From NCBI GenBank assembly GCA_001306305.2, contig CP155577.1, positions 868,001-932,000 on the forward strand: a stretch of DNA of 64,000 nt, given 5' to 3'. Each line of letters opens with the position of its first letter. Position 1 is the first letter of the stretch. Position numbers and translations under genes: made by a program. Below are positions 8,291 through 17,679 of this stretch, in pieces. A model generated the notes under the pieces. That model did not search any database and was not told the DNA's origin. It was given only the letters and a program-made list of their open reading frames with translations. Source of the stretch: Citromicrobium bathyomarinum. GTDB lineage: Bacteria > Pseudomonadota > Alphaproteobacteria > Sphingomonadales > Sphingomonadaceae.

Positions 8291-10000
8291 ATGAACACCA
8301 TGACCCAGCCCATGCACAGTCCGCAAAGCCAGCCTGCCACCCGCACGGGTGCGCAGCTGGTAGTCGATACGCTGGCCGCGCTCGGCGTCGATTGCGTGTT
8401 CGGCTATCCCGGCGGCGCGATCATGCCCGTGTATGACGCGCTGCCGCAGGGCACCACGCGGCACATCCTGGTCCGGCACGAACAGGCCGCCGCCTTCGCT
8501 GCCGATGCCTATGGCCGGATCACCGGGCGCGCTGGCGTGTGCCTGGCGACCTCGGGCCCGGGCGCCACCAACCTGATCACGGGAATCGCCAATGCCTATC
8601 TGGACTCGGTCCCGATGGTGGCGATCACCGGGCAGGTGCCCCAGACGCTGATGGGCACCGACGCGTTTCAGGAAACCGACATCTTCGGCATGACCATGCC
8701 GATCGTGAAGCACTCGATCATCGTCCGCCGGCCCGAGGATATCCCCTCGGCCATGGCGGAAGCCTTCGCCATTGCAGAAGGGGGCCGCCCGGGCCCGGTG
8801 CTGGTCGACCTGCCCAAGGACGTGCAGCAGGCGGTGTGCGAACCCGGCGCGCTGCGGCGGCCCGAAGCCGACATCCTGCCTGCGCCGACATCCGAATCGA
8901 TTGCCGAGGCAGAGCGCCTGATTGCTCGTGCGAAGAAGCCGCTGTTTTATCTGGGCGGCGGCGTCGCGCGCGCCAATGCGAGCGAGATGGTGCGCCGGAT
9001 CGTGGAGGAAAGCGGGATTCCCGCAGTCGCCACGCTGCAGGGCTTGGGCGTGCTGCCGCCCGAGCATCCGGCGATGCTGGGCATGCTGGGCATGCACGGC
9101 CACCGGCCTGCGAACATGGCGGTGCAGGAATGCGACCTGCTGATCGTGCTGGGCGCACGGTTCGATGACCGGGCGACCGGCAAGCTGGCCGAATTCGCTC
9201 CGCATGCCTCAGTGGTCCACATCGATGTCGACGCCGCCGAGCTCGGCAAGCTGCGCTTCGCCCATGCGGCAGTGTGCGGCAACCTCAAGTCGAGCCTCGC
9301 CACGATCGATTTCGAGAAGGGCGAGATCGACGCGTGGACCCGCTCCACTGCCGAAATCCGCGAGAAGCATGCTCCACGCTATGATGCGCCGGGCAACGGG
9401 ATCTATGCGCCCGCCATGCTCAAGACCCTGTCGGAGCGGGTCGGCGACGATTTCGTGGTCGCCTGCGATGTCGGCCAGCACCAGATGTGGGTCGCCCAGC
9501 ACTGCCGCTTTTCGCGCCCGCAGGCGCACCTGACCAGCGGCGGGCTGGGGGCGATGGGCTTCGGCCTGCCCGCAGCGATCGGCGCCAAGCTGGCCGAGCC
9601 CGATTCCCACGTCTTCGCGGTCTGCGGAGACGGGGGCTTCCAGATGAACCTTCAGGAACTGGCGACGCTGCGCCGGTACCAGATCCCGGTGAAGATCCTG
9701 CTGCTCGACAATGCGATGCTGGGCCTGGTGCGCCAGTGGCAGGAGCTGTTCTTCGACGGGAATTATTCCGAGGTCGACCTGTCCGACAATCCCGATTTCG
9801 TCGAAGTCGCCAACGCCTTCGGCATCGAAGCCTTCGGGATCGAGCGCCGCGAGGAAGTGGACGGGGCGATCGACCGCCTGATCAACGCACGCGGCCCGAT
9901 CCTCGCCCATGTCCGGATCGACCCGGAAGAAAACGTCTGGCCGCTGGTGCCGCCGGGCAAATCGAATGCAGAAATGATGGAGAAGCGCCATGACGCGTAA
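8291..10000 (+). CDS. ilvB: Acetolactate synthase large (catalytic) subunit
   Basis: ThDP/FAD enzyme condensing pyruvate with pyruvate or 2-oxobutyrate. About 569 residues in three domains: N-terminal pyrimidine-binding (VFGYPGGAIMPVYDAL, the HEQAAAFAADAYGR activating Glu, SGPGATNLITGIANA), central FAD-binding (ATLQGLGVLP), and C-terminal ThDP-binding (CGDGGFQMNLQELATLRRY followed by the metal-binding LLDNAMLGLVRQWQ). Candidate starts are GTG 8282, ATG 8291 and ATG 8300; ATG 8291 is used, with GGAAG close upstream. The 3' end overlaps ilvN by 11 nt, as expected for paired subunits. Confidence 0.95.
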   Translation: MNTMTQPMHSPQSQPATRTGAQLVVDTLAALGVDCVFGYPGGAIMPVYDALPQGTTRHILVRHEQAAAFAADAYGRITGRAGVCLATSGPGATNLITGIANAYLDSVPMVAITGQVPQTLMGTDAFQETDIFGMTMPIVKHSIIVRRPEDIPSAMAEAFAIAEGGRPGPVLVDLPKDVQQAVCEPGALRRPEADILPAPTSESIAEAERLIARAKKPLFYLGGGVARANASEMVRRIVEESGIPAVATLQGLGVLPPEHPAMLGMLGMHGHRPANMAVQECDLLIVLGARFDDRATGKLAEFAPHASVVHIDVDAAELGKLRFAHAAVCGNLKSSLATIDFEKGEIDAWTRSTAEIREKHAPRYDAPGNGIYAPAMLKTLSERVGDDFVVACDVGQHQMWVAQHCRFSRPQAHLTSGGLGAMGFGLPAAIGAKLAEPDSHVFAVCGDGGFQMNLQELATLRRYQIPVKILLLDNAMLGLVRQWQELFFDGNYSEVDLSDNPDFVEVANAFGIEAFGIERREEVDGAIDRLINARGPILAHVRIDPEENVWPLVPPGKSNAEMMEKRHDA

Positions 10001-10283
10001 CACCCCGAGCCTTGAGCATATCCGCATCGAATTCGCGTGCGAGGAAGGCGCGCTTCGCCGGACGCTCGGCGTGATCGAGGCGCGCGGTTTCTCCGTCCGC
10101 TCCATGCAGATGGGCAGCGACGGGGACCGCGCGGTGATGACCCTCGCGCTCGCGCCGATGGACCCGTCGCGCAGGATCGACACGCTGCTGCGCCAGCTGG
10201 ACCGGGTCTATGCGGTCGAAAACGCCATCCACCTGAGCAATGACACGCGCGTAGCGGAGGTCGTCCATGTCGCAAACGGATGA
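9990..10283 (+). CDS. ilvN: Acetolactate synthase small (regulatory) subunit, short IlvM-like form
   Basis: A 97-residue protein consisting essentially of one ACT domain (residues about 9-80), with FACEEGALRRTLGVIEARGF typical of the ACT ligand-binding loop and helix. Its position, overlapping the 3' end of ilvB by 11 nt, identifies it as the partner subunit that stabilises the catalytic subunit and confers feedback control. Most alphaproteobacterial small subunits (IlvH) are about 160-170 residues with a second domain; this one resembles the size of E. coli IlvM or IlvN. It overlaps leuA by 17 nt. Confidence 0.85.
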   Translation: MTRNTPSLEHIRIEFACEEGALRRTLGVIEARGFSVRSMQMGSDGDRAVMTLALAPMDPSRRIDTLLRQLDRVYAVENAIHLSNDTRVAEVVHVANG

Positions 10284-11832
10284 GGCGCAGCCGCGCCAGA
10301 TCGCAATTTTCGACACGTCTCTGCGCGATGGCGAGCAGGCGCCCGGCTTCTCGATGAACACCGCGCAGAAGCTGAAGCTGGCGCATGCGCTGCGCAAGCT
10401 GAAGGTGGATGTGATGGAGGTCGGCTTCGCCGCCGCCTCGCCCGGCGATGCCGAGGCGATCCACGCCATCGCCAGCGAGATCGGCTATCTGCCCGATGCG
10501 CCCATGCTGTGTTCGCTCTCGCGCGCGATGGAAGGTGACATCATCGCCGCCGAACGCGCGCTGGGCCCTGCCAAGCGCAGCCGCCTGCACCTGTTCTTCG
10601 GCACCAGCGACCTGCATCTGGCGGCCAAGCACCGGATGGAAAAGCCCGAAGCGCTCGCCACGATCGAGCGTGCGATCAAGATGGCCAAGGGCCGCTTCAC
10701 CGAAATCGAGTTCTCCGCCGAAGACGCGCTGCGCACCGATCCCGCGTTCCTGAAGGAAGCGCTGGAATGCGCCGCCGCCGCAGGGGCCGACGTGCTCAAC
10801 GTGCCCGACACGGTGGGCTACACCTCGCCGGAAGAGATCTACGCCCTATTCGCGGATCTGACCGCCAGTGTCGCGCGGCCCGATCATGTCGTGTTCTCGA
10901 CCCACAACCACAACGATCTGGGCATGGCGGTGGCCAACAGCCTCGCCGCCGTGCGCGGCGGGGCGGGCCAGGTCGAATGCACGATCAACGGGATCGGCGA
11001 GCGTGCGGGCAACTGCGCGCTGGAAGAGGTGGTGATGGCGCTGAAGACGCGGCCTGATCACTACCGGGCGACCAGCGGGGTCGAGACGCGCGAGATCTTC
11101 GCGGTCAGCCGCCTGCTGGGCGAGGTTACCGGCAATGCTCCGCCGCGCAACAAGGCGATCGTCGGGCGCAACGCCTTCGCCCACGAGGCCGGCATCCATC
11201 AGCACGGCGTGCTGGCCGACCGGCGGACCTACGAGATCATGAGCCCGGAAGACATCGGCCTGCCGTCCAACGCGCTGGTGCTGGGTAAGCACTCTGGCAA
11301 GCACGCGCTGCGCGCGCGGCTGGAGGCGCTGGGCCAGGGCGAACTGGGCGATAACCGGTTCGAGAAGCTCTATGCCGATTTCAAGCGGCTGGCCGATACC
11401 AGGCGCGAAGTGACCGATAACGACCTGTGCGATCTGCTGGCCGAAGACGGTCGCGGCCACGCGTGGGAGCTGGTCCGGGTCGAGATGCGCACCGGGACCA
11501 AGGCCAACGACCGGCCCACCGCCAAGGTCACGCTCGACCACCGCACCCGCGGCCGGTTGACCACGATCGGCCACGGCACCGGCCCGTTCGAGGCGCTGAC
11601 CGATGCCTTCTGCGTTGCCGCAGAGGTGAAGCATGGCACGCTGGAAAGCGTCGACGCACACCAGCTCAGCCGCGAGATGGAGATCGAGGTCGGCCTGCTG
11701 GTCGATGGCGTGGCGATATCGGGACGCAGCCAGCACACCGACGTCGTCATCGCCGCCGCCGAAGCCCTGCTGGCGGCGTTCAACAATCACGAGCGGCTGT
11801 CGCACGCCGCGAATTTCGCCGACGCGGCGTAA
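10267..11832 (+). CDS. leuA: 2-isopropylmalate synthase
   Basis: Condenses acetyl-CoA with 2-oxoisovalerate, the first committed step of leucine synthesis. The 521 residues show the HMGL-like TIM barrel with [29 protein letters not shown] (metal-binding His pair), [20 protein letters not shown] and [11 protein letters not shown], then [10 protein letters not shown] and a C-terminal LeuA regulatory domain (about 390-510) with [17 protein letters not shown], where leucine feedback usually acts. The ATG overlaps the end of ilvN by 17 nt, indicating translational coupling. Confidence 0.96.
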   Translation: MSQTDEAQPRQIAIFDTSLRDGEQAPGFSMNTAQKLKLAHALRKLKVDVMEVGFAAASPGDAEAIHAIASEIGYLPDAPMLCSLSRAMEGDIIAAERALGPAKRSRLHLFFGTSDLHLAAKHRMEKPEALATIERAIKMAKGRFTEIEFSAEDALRTDPAFLKEALECAAAAGADVLNVPDTVGYTSPEEIYALFADLTASVARPDHVVFSTHNHNDLGMAVANSLAAVRGGAGQVECTINGIGERAGNCALEEVVMALKTRPDHYRATSGVETREIFAVSRLLGEVTGNAPPRNKAIVGRNAFAHEAGIHQHGVLADRRTYEIMSPEDIGLPSNALVLGKHSGKHALRARLEALGQGELGDNRFEKLYADFKRLADTRREVTDNDLCDLLAEDGRGHAWELVRVEMRTGTKANDRPTAKVTLDHRTRGRLTTIGHGTGPFEALTDAFCVAAEVKHGTLESVDAHQLSREMEIEVGLLVDGVAISGRSQHTDVVIAAAEALLAAFNNHERLSHAANFADAA

Positions 11833-11842
11833 GGGTCTCGCG

Positions 11843-13267
11843 ATGTCTCAACCACGCTCGCTGTTCGACAAGCTGTGGGACGCGCATGTCGTCGTCCCCG
11901 AAAGCGAGGACGCGCCTGCGATCCTCTTCATCGACCTGCACCTGGTGCACGAAGTCACCTCGCCGCAGGCCTTCGCCGTGCTGGAAGACCGCGGGCTCAA
12001 GGTTCGCCGCCCCGACCTGACGCAGGCGACGCTCGACCACTCGACGCCGACCCTGCCTGCGGGCGCGGACGGGCGGCTGCCCTACGCGACCGAGGCGGCG
12101 GAACGTCAAGTCCACCAGCTGGAGGCGAACTGCGCCAAGCACGGCATCGACCTGCTCGGGCTCGACGATGCGCGGCGCGGGATCGTCCACGTGATCGGCC
12201 CGGAAATGGGCCTGACGCAGCCGGGCAAGACTATCGTGTGCGGCGACAGCCACACCTCCACGCACGGCGCCTTCGGCGCGCTCGCCTTCGGGATCGGGAC
12301 GACCGAGGTCGGCCATGTGCTGGCAACGCAATGCGTGCTCCAGCGCAAGCCGAAATCGATGCGCATCACCTTCGAAGGTGCGCTGTCGCCCGGCGTTGGC
12401 GCAAAGGACATGGCGCTGGCGATGATCGCGCAGATCGGTGCCGACGGCGGGCAGGGCTACGCGGTCGAATTCGCCGGAGAGGCGGTGCAGGCACTGTCGA
12501 TGGAAGGTCGCATGACCCTGTGCAACATGGCGATCGAGGCCGGTGCGCGCGTCGGCATGATTGCCCCCGACGAAACCACCTTCGCCTACCTCGAAGGGCG
12601 CGAGCGCGCTCCGCAGGGCGAGGATTGGGACGCGGCGGTTGCCCGCTGGCGCGAGCTGCCCTCCGATCCCGATGCGAGCTTCGACAAGGAAGTCACCGTC
12701 GACGCCGCCGCGATCCGCTCGATGATCACCTACGGCGTCTCTCCCGATGCCGCCGCGCCGGTCACCGGCAACGCGCCTGCGCCCGCGGACGATTCCGAAC
12801 GCGAGGCGGCGGAATATATGCGCTTCGCCGCCGATCGGCCCTTTGCCGAGGCGAAGGTCGACCGCGTGTTCATCGGCAGCTGCACCAATTCGCGCCTGTC
12901 CGACCTGCGCGAAGCCGCTGAGGTCATGCGCGGGCGCACAGTGGCAGACGGTGTCACCGCGCTGATCGTGCCCGGCTCCGAAGCGATCCGCCAGCAGGCC
13001 GAAGCCGAAGGTCTCGACGCGATCTTCACCGACGCAGGGGCCGAATGGCGCCTGCCCGGCTGCTCGATGTGCATCGCGATGAACGGCGATCAGGGCGCGC
13101 CGGGTGAACTGGTCGTCTCGACCTCCAACCGCAACTTCGTCGGTCGGCAGGGCAAGGGCGTGCGCACCGTGCTCGCCGGGCCAGCCACCGCCGCCGCCTG
13201 CGCGATCGCGGGCCATATCGCCGACCCTTCGCAATATATGAGCACGGAGGCGCGCGATGCAGCCTGA
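11843..13267 (+). CDS. leuC: 3-isopropylmalate dehydratase large subunit
   Basis: Aconitase-family [4Fe-4S] subunit (474 residues), isomerising 2- to 3-isopropylmalate together with LeuD. Seen: [20 protein letters not shown] at the N terminus, [32 protein letters not shown], and the cluster ligands in [16 protein letters not shown] and [14 protein letters not shown]. The reading frame is open upstream inside leuA; ATG 11843, 10 nt after the leuA stop, is the natural start. The 3' end overlaps leuD by 11 nt. Confidence 0.96.
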   Translation: MSQPRSLFDKLWDAHVVVPESEDAPAILFIDLHLVHEVTSPQAFAVLEDRGLKVRRPDLTQATLDHSTPTLPAGADGRLPYATEAAERQVHQLEANCAKHGIDLLGLDDARRGIVHVIGPEMGLTQPGKTIVCGDSHTSTHGAFGALAFGIGTTEVGHVLATQCVLQRKPKSMRITFEGALSPGVGAKDMALAMIAQIGADGGQGYAVEFAGEAVQALSMEGRMTLCNMAIEAGARVGMIAPDETTFAYLEGRERAPQGEDWDAAVARWRELPSDPDASFDKEVTVDAAAIRSMITYGVSPDAAAPVTGNAPAPADDSEREAAEYMRFAADRPFAEAKVDRVFIGSCTNSRLSDLREAAEVMRGRTVADGVTALIVPGSEAIRQQAEAEGLDAIFTDAGAEWRLPGCSMCIAMNGDQGAPGELVVSTSNRNFVGRQGKGVRTVLAGPATAAACAIAGHIADPSQYMSTEARDAA

Positions 13268-13835
13268 TCCGTTCACACGCCTCGAGGCGCGCACGCTGGT
13301 GGTGCGCCAGAGCAATATCGACACCGACCAGATCATCCCCGCGCGCTTCCTCACCACCACCACCCGCGAGGGGCTGGGCGCCAACGCCTTTTACGACTGG
13401 CGCTACACCGCCGACGATCAGCCCAAGAACGCCTCGCCCTTCCCGGTCGCAGGCGCAGGCGACCGCCAGGTTCTGGTCGCGGGGCCGAACTTCGGCTGCG
13501 GCTCCTCGCGCGAGCACGCACCGTGGGCGTTGCTCGATTACGGTTTTCGCGCGGTGGTCAGCTCGGACATCGCCGACATCTTCAAGAGCAACTCGCTCAA
13601 GAACGGGCTTCTGCCGGTCGAGGTCGACGCTGAAACCCACGCCGCCCTGCTCGACCGGCCCGGCGTTGCCATCGCCATCGACCTAGAGGAATGCACCCTG
13701 ACGACCGAGGACGGGATCGAAGCCAGCTTCAGCGTCGAACCTTTCGCCAGGCGCTGCCTGCTCGACGGGGTCGATCCGCTGGGCCACATCCTCGCGCACG
13801 ACGCGCAGATCGCCAAATACGAGGCCGCCGCGTGA
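13257..13835 (+). CDS. leuD: 3-isopropylmalate dehydratase small subunit
   Basis: A 192-residue swivel-domain partner of LeuC. Seen: [16 protein letters not shown] at the N terminus, [44 protein letters not shown] and the C-terminal [18 protein letters not shown]. The start codon lies 11 nt inside leuC, and the stop overlaps the GTG start of leuB (GTGA), so leuC, leuD and leuB are tightly coupled. Confidence 0.96.
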   Translation: MQPDPFTRLEARTLVVRQSNIDTDQIIPARFLTTTTREGLGANAFYDWRYTADDQPKNASPFPVAGAGDRQVLVAGPNFGCGSSREHAPWALLDYGFRAVVSSDIADIFKSNSLKNGLLPVEVDAETHAALLDRPGVAIAIDLEECTLTTEDGIEASFSVEPFARRCLLDGVDPLGHILAHDAQIAKYEAAA

Positions 13836-14911
13836 CCCATAAGATCGTACTCCTCCCCGGCGACGGGATCGGCCCCGAAGTCGCCGCCGCCGCGCGTGCC
13901 GTGCTCGAAGCGGTCGCGGCGGCGCATGCGCTTTCGCTCGCCTTCTCGACCCACGATTTCGGCGGCTGCGCGATCGACGCGCATGGCGATCCCTTTCCCG
14001 AAGAGACGAAATCCGCCTGCCTCTCTGCCGATGCGGTGTTCCTCGGCGCGGTCGGCGGACCCAGGTGGGACGGCGGCGGCCCCCGGCCCGAAGCGGGCCT
14101 GCTGGCGCTGCGTACCGAACTGGGCACCTTCGCCAACCTGCGCCCGATCACATTGTTCGACGGCCTCGAAGCGCTCTCCCCCCTCAAGCCGGAACGGGTC
14201 GCGGGGACCGATCTGCTGATCGTGCGCGAACTGACCGGCGGCATCTATTTCGGCAAGCGGCAGGAAGGCGACGAGATCGCCACCGACGAATGCGCCTATT
14301 CGCGCGGCGAGGTGGAGCGGATCGCCCGCATTGCCTTCGAAGCGGCGCGCGGTCGCGATGGCCGGGTGACCTCGGTCGACAAGGCCAACGTGCTCGCCAC
14401 CAGCCGCCTGTGGCGCAAGACCGTGATCGCGCTGCGCGACGCGGAGTTCCCCGATGTCGAACTCGATCACGTGCTGGTCGACGCGATGGCGATGAAGCTG
14501 ATCGAGCGTCCTGCCGCCTTCGACGTGATCCTGACCGAGAACATGTTCGGCGACATCCTGAGCGACGAGGCTTCGGTGATCGCGGGTTCGATCGGCCTCG
14601 CCCCCTCGGCCTCGCTCGGCCTGACCCACGGCGGCCTGTTCGAGCCTATTCATGGCTCCGCGCCCGATATAGCCGGGCAGGGCAAGGCCAACCCCATCGG
14701 CGCGATCCTGAGCGCGGCAATGCTGCTGCGCCACGCGCTGGGCGAGGAAGCGGCCGCAGCGACGATCGAACGCGCGGTCGCCAAATGTCTCGCCGAGGGC
14801 GTGAGCACCGCCGACGTCGGCGGCAGCGCGACCACACAGGAGGTCGCGCAGGCCGTATGCGAAAGGATTCGCGCAGCTGCCCCCAGCATCCCCCTTGCAG
14901 GCACCGCATAG
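13832..14911 (+). CDS. leuB: 3-isopropylmalate dehydrogenase
   Basis: NAD-dependent oxidative decarboxylation of 3-isopropylmalate, the last dedicated step to leucine. The 359 residues carry KIVLLPGDGIGPEV at the N terminus, LGAVGGPRWD, RELTGGIYFGKR, VTSVDKANVLATSRLWRKTV, the metal-binding ENMFGDILSDEAS and the NAD-binding FEPIHGSAPDIAGQGKANP. It starts at a GTG that overlaps the leuD stop by 4 nt; the frame is open further upstream, but that part is a shadow of leuD. Last gene of the ilv-leu operon. Confidence 0.96.
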   Translation: MTHKIVLLPGDGIGPEVAAAARAVLEAVAAAHALSLAFSTHDFGGCAIDAHGDPFPEETKSACLSADAVFLGAVGGPRWDGGGPRPEAGLLALRTELGTFANLRPITLFDGLEALSPLKPERVAGTDLLIVRELTGGIYFGKRQEGDEIATDECAYSRGEVERIARIAFEAARGRDGRVTSVDKANVLATSRLWRKTVIALRDAEFPDVELDHVLVDAMAMKLIERPAAFDVILTENMFGDILSDEASVIAGSIGLAPSASLGLTHGGLFEPIHGSAPDIAGQGKANPIGAILSAAMLLRHALGEEAAAATIERAVAKCLAEGVSTADVGGSATTQEVAQAVCERIRAAAPSIPLAGTA

Positions 14912-14942
14912 CGAGGATAAGGGGCGTCCCTCCAAGCGACAT

Positions 14943-15018
14943 GCCGCTTTAGCTCAGTTGGTAGAGCACATCATTCGTAATGATGGGGTCACGTGTTCGA
15001 GTCACGTAAGCGGCACCA
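14943..15018 (+). tRNA. tRNA-Thr (anticodon CGT)
   Basis: A 76-nt tRNA including encoded CCA. Acceptor GCCGCTT pairs with AAGCGGC; the D arm is AGCTCAGTTGGTAGAGC, the anticodon loop is ATTCGTAAT with CGT, and the T arm is ACGTGTTCGAGTCACGT. Its 3' half (14978-15019) recurs in degenerate form at 16857-16898, which makes it the likely attachment site of a small integrated element. Confidence 0.97.
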
Positions 15019-15341
15019 CCATCCTCAGCTTGTCCACGCGCCATTGTAACGCGAAGAGACGTTCGGCTGGTCCCGCGTGTGGGACTGGACTGGGTAGGCG
15101 TTATTCATGGCTGACGTGCGAAAAGCCTGTCAGGGTTAGGTCCCGCCGCTGATGTCGTCTGTTGGGCCGACTGCCGACTGTCAGGTTTTTCTCACTAGGC
15201 TGGCCAAACCAGACGTTCTAACCACCGAGCATCTTGATGGAATGTCATTGATCACCAGACGGGACTGCATCACGCATGGCAGCAGCAAATGGCGGCGATT
15301 GGCACCCCTTTGCGCACATCAGCGGAAAGGAAGGCTCCACG
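15019..15341. other. Gene-free start of the tRNA-Thr remnant island
   Basis: About 320 nt directly after the tRNA-Thr 3' end. I see no supported gene, no recognisable integrase fragment and no clear terminator here. Base composition is visibly less GC-rich than in the leu genes. It probably represents decayed island sequence plus the promoter region of the lipoprotein gene at 15342. Confidence 0.4.
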
Positions 15342-16052
15342 ATGGCCCGACGGACATTCGGGCAAGGTGTTTTAGGCCTGCTGGGTGGCGTTGCGTTTGC
15401 TGCGCTTTCCGGATGCCGCCTGTTTGGAGGGAACAGCTACCGCTTCCGCATGACGGTGCAGGTGGAGACGCCCGGTGGGGTGCGCACGGGTTCATCGGTC
15501 TATGAGGTCAGCGCCGGGAACAAGGTCGCGATCACGCGCGAAATGGCTACTCGCGATTGGTCGGTGAAAGGGGAGGCAGTCGCGGTCGACCTTACAGGCG
15601 GAAGAACCCTGTTCGCGGTGCGCAGCACGGGTGCGCATTTTGGCGACCTGATGGGGCTGTCGATGAATACCCTCCATCCGAACTTTCGCGGCACCGGCTA
15701 TGATGTGGTCGAGGTGGCAAAGGAACTGGCGCATGGCGAGTATCCCGGACCTAGCGAGGTGGCGCGGGAAGACTATCCGCTGCTGGTAACTTTCGGCGAC
15801 ATCGCCGATCCGGCCAGTATCGTCCGGGTCGAGCCGGACGCGCTTGCCACCCATTTCGGCGAGGGCGTGACGCTGCGCTGCATCACCGTCGAGTTGACAG
15901 ACGATCCGGTGACCACCGGGATTGAGAAAAGGCTGGGGTGGTTGCCTTCCCACGTAGGAACTCTCGTGCGCCGTCCAACGGACTTGCCGATAGGCGAAAT
16001 GCCGATCGAACAGCGCTTAATCCGGACCGATTTCCGCTACGGAGATGCGTGA
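15342..16052 (+). CDS. Hypothetical lipoprotein, tRNA-Thr island
   Basis: A 236-residue protein with an N-terminal signal sequence (RRTFGQGVLGLLGGVAFAAL) ending in a lipobox LSGC at about residues 22-25, so probably a lipoprotein. The body starts YRFRMTVQVETPGGVRTGSS and looks all-beta; I recognise no enzymatic motif. ATG 15342 is chosen over upstream in-frame ATG because AAGGAAGG lies 7 nt before it and the signal peptide then sits at the N terminus. It lies inside the segment bounded by the tRNA-Thr 3' end and its degenerate repeat. Function unknown. Confidence 0.6.
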   Translation: MARRTFGQGVLGLLGGVAFAALSGCRLFGGNSYRFRMTVQVETPGGVRTGSSVYEVSAGNKVAITREMATRDWSVKGEAVAVDLTGGRTLFAVRSTGAHFGDLMGLSMNTLHPNFRGTGYDVVEVAKELAHGEYPGPSEVAREDYPLLVTFGDIADPASIVRVEPDALATHFGEGVTLRCITVELTDDPVTTGIEKRLGWLPSHVGTLVRRPTDLPIGEMPIEQRLIRTDFRYGDA

Positions 16053-16150
16053 TCTGTAGTGTGCGGCACACGGGCTGCTATGGCCGATCTTGGGCGGCTT
16101 GCTGACCTTCCGCTTTTGGCAATCGAACTCGCTCATGCGGATGTTCGGCT

Positions 16151-16729
16151 TTGGCACTCAACTGTTGGCTCGCCGATCGCGGCATTGCCGCGTTCATTTT
16201 CAAATACCGACTGGAACCGACGCCCGAGCCGCTCGATGCCTTTCGCTGTACGATGATCCAGAGATTCGCTGTCGCCGCTGCGGGGGGCCCTGAGCTATCG
16301 ATTCTTTCATCCGCTGTTGCGGATGCACAGGCGGCTATCCGCATGGTCCGAAAATCCGCGACGGAATGGAATATCGTTCCCCACCGTGTTGGTTTCCTGG
16401 GCTTTTCTATAGGCCCGATCGCCGGGATCGAAACAGTGGTTAACGCCGATGCGGAGACGATGCCTGACTTGATGGCTGCAATCTACCCGGCAATGGGGCG
16501 TGTTGCCGTGACGCAAAACGCCCCACCGCTTTTCGCCGCCATCGCCGCTGACGACCCGTTATGGCGTTCACGAGAGTTCGGCCTCGTTCAGGGATGGCTC
16601 GAGGCTGGCCGGTCCGCGGAACTCCATTGCTATCGCGACGGAGGCCACGGCTTCGGAATGGGAACGCCGCAGACTACAAGCGCATGGTGGCTGGACTCGA
16701 TTGATAGATGGATGCGTGGTTTGGGTTGA
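16151..16729 (+). pseudogene. N-terminally truncated alpha/beta hydrolase (acetyl-esterase / xylan-esterase-like)
   Basis: An open stretch of about 192 codons resembling the C-terminal two thirds of acetyl-esterase-type alpha/beta hydrolases. Visible are FIFKYRLEPTPEPLDAF, the nucleophile elbow VGFLGFSIGPIAG (G-x-S-x-G), the acid region FAAIAADDPL and the catalytic-His segment CYRDGGHGFGMGTP. The N-terminal strands and the HGGG-type oxyanion loop are missing, the only possible start is a TTG with no ribosome site, and the upstream sequence shows no matching frame. I read it as a decayed fragment within the tRNA-Thr island; a short functional protein cannot be excluded. Confidence 0.6.
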
Positions 16730-16856
16730 TGCCAACCGAACGGCAGCTTTGGGGCACTGCCGAGCACCTACCGATGGTCTTAAGTGGGGTGCAAAGCTGA
16801 CGGAAGTGAGGTTGCCGGAGGTTGCTTGCGCCAGGCCCACAGGGCCAATGATTCAG

Positions 16857-16898
16857 TAACGATGGGGTCACGTGTGCGAGTCACGAAAGCGGCACCAC
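16857..16898 (+). repeat. Degenerate copy of the tRNA-Thr 3' end (att-like direct repeat)
   Basis: A 42-nt direct repeat of tRNA-Thr positions 14978-15019, including anticodon-arm 3' strand, variable loop, T arm, acceptor 3' strand and CCA. I count three mismatches (39 of 42 identical). Partial similarity extends a few more bases upstream (ATTC-GTAA against ATTCAGTAA). No 5' half of a tRNA is present, so it is not a tRNA gene. This is the expected scar of site-specific integration into a tRNA 3' end: the intact tRNA would be one att site and this the other. Confidence 0.8.
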
Positions 16899-16994
16899 TA
16901 TTCTTCGACGGCACATCGCTCAGCATAGTTGCCATCGGGCGCGAGGCGCTTTCAGCGTGGGATCGCTGAAACCTGGTGTAATCTCAGCGAGATT

Positions 16995-17012
16995 GCACAT
17001 ACATGTTTGTGC
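16995..17012. promoter_or_regulatory. Candidate MarR operator upstream of marR
   Basis: The 18-nt dyad GCACATACATGTTTGTGC is symmetrical at 16 of 18 positions around an ACATGT core. It lies about 95 nt before the MarR start codon. The reverse complement of the region before the aldehyde dehydrogenase gene (around 17606-17616) shares the core ATACATGTT, consistent with one regulator acting at both promoters. Binding is inferred only from symmetry and position. Confidence 0.4.
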
Positions 17013-17107
17013 GTGTAGGCTGAGCCAGAGATGATCCGCAGGCATTACCGGCCCGGGCTTTGTGCAACAGCCTGGTATCGAGGCATGGCCGAGCACATGG
17101 TGGCCCG

Positions 17108-17560
17108 ATGAGCGACGAAGCGAAAACTCCCGACAACAGGACTATGCTCGACGAGATCACGTCGAGGTGTCTTGCTGCGCCAACTCTCAGGACGGCCCGC
17201 GTCATCGGCAGATCCTATGATCGCGCGCTCGCCGGAAGCGGGATAACGATCACGCAATTCACGCTGCTGGTCACGATCGCCAAGTATCGGCCGACGTCGA
17301 TCGCGCAGCTTGGCGAATGGCTCGACATCGAAGCGAGCACCCTGTCGCGCAATCTGGCAAAACTGCGTAAGTCGGGTCATGTCGAGCCGCTCGGTAACGA
17401 AGGGCGCGCGCAGGAACTGGTTCTCACGGAAAAGGGAATTTCGACGCTGCGCGAGGTCTATCCCCGCTGGCTCGACACGCAGCAGGATCTTGAAGCGCGC
17501 CTCGGCCCGCAAAATGTGGCGGGCGTTCGTAGCAGCCTGACCGATCTTAGGACCGCTTAG
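17108..17560 (+). CDS. MarR family transcriptional regulator
   Basis: A 150-residue winged-helix regulator. Seen: helical N-terminal dimerisation region (ITSRCLAAPTLRTARVIGR), ITITQFTLLVTIAKYRPTSIAQLGEWLDIEASTLSRNLAKLRKSGHVEP (helix-turn-helix residues about 50-95) and the wing with GRAQELVLTEKG. It starts at ATG 17108; the frame is open 16 codons further upstream without good initiation signals. It lies directly upstream of, and co-oriented with, the semialdehyde dehydrogenase and tautomerase genes, so it is probably their local regulator, relieved by a small aromatic or aldehyde ligand. Confidence 0.85.
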   Translation: MSDEAKTPDNRTMLDEITSRCLAAPTLRTARVIGRSYDRALAGSGITITQFTLLVTIAKYRPTSIAQLGEWLDIEASTLSRNLAKLRKSGHVEPLGNEGRAQELVLTEKGISTLREVYPRWLDTQQDLEARLGPQNVAGVRSSLTDLRTA

Positions 17561-17679
17561 CAACCGCGCTGCGGCTGATGCGCCGCGGGACTTGCTTGCA
17601 CACCTCTAACATGTATATGCATGATTCGTTTAGGAGGCGGTGGTCATCGTCGCCGATCCCAAGTCGCAGAGGGCAGTCC

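Larger units (their letters stand above)
16730..17107. other. Gene-free end of the island and marR upstream region
   Basis: No gene is supported here. The stretch contains the degenerate tRNA-Thr 3' copy (16857-16898), which marks the right end of the island, and a candidate regulator-binding dyad at 16995-17012 in front of the MarR gene. Confidence 0.5.

Noticed and set aside
11780-13384. 534-codon antisense frame over leuC
   Set aside because: Shadow of leuC, which shows all Fe-S cluster ligands on the plus strand.
16857-16898. Second tRNA-Thr gene
   Set aside because: Only the 3' half is present, with mismatches in the T arm and acceptor; no D arm or 5' acceptor strand.
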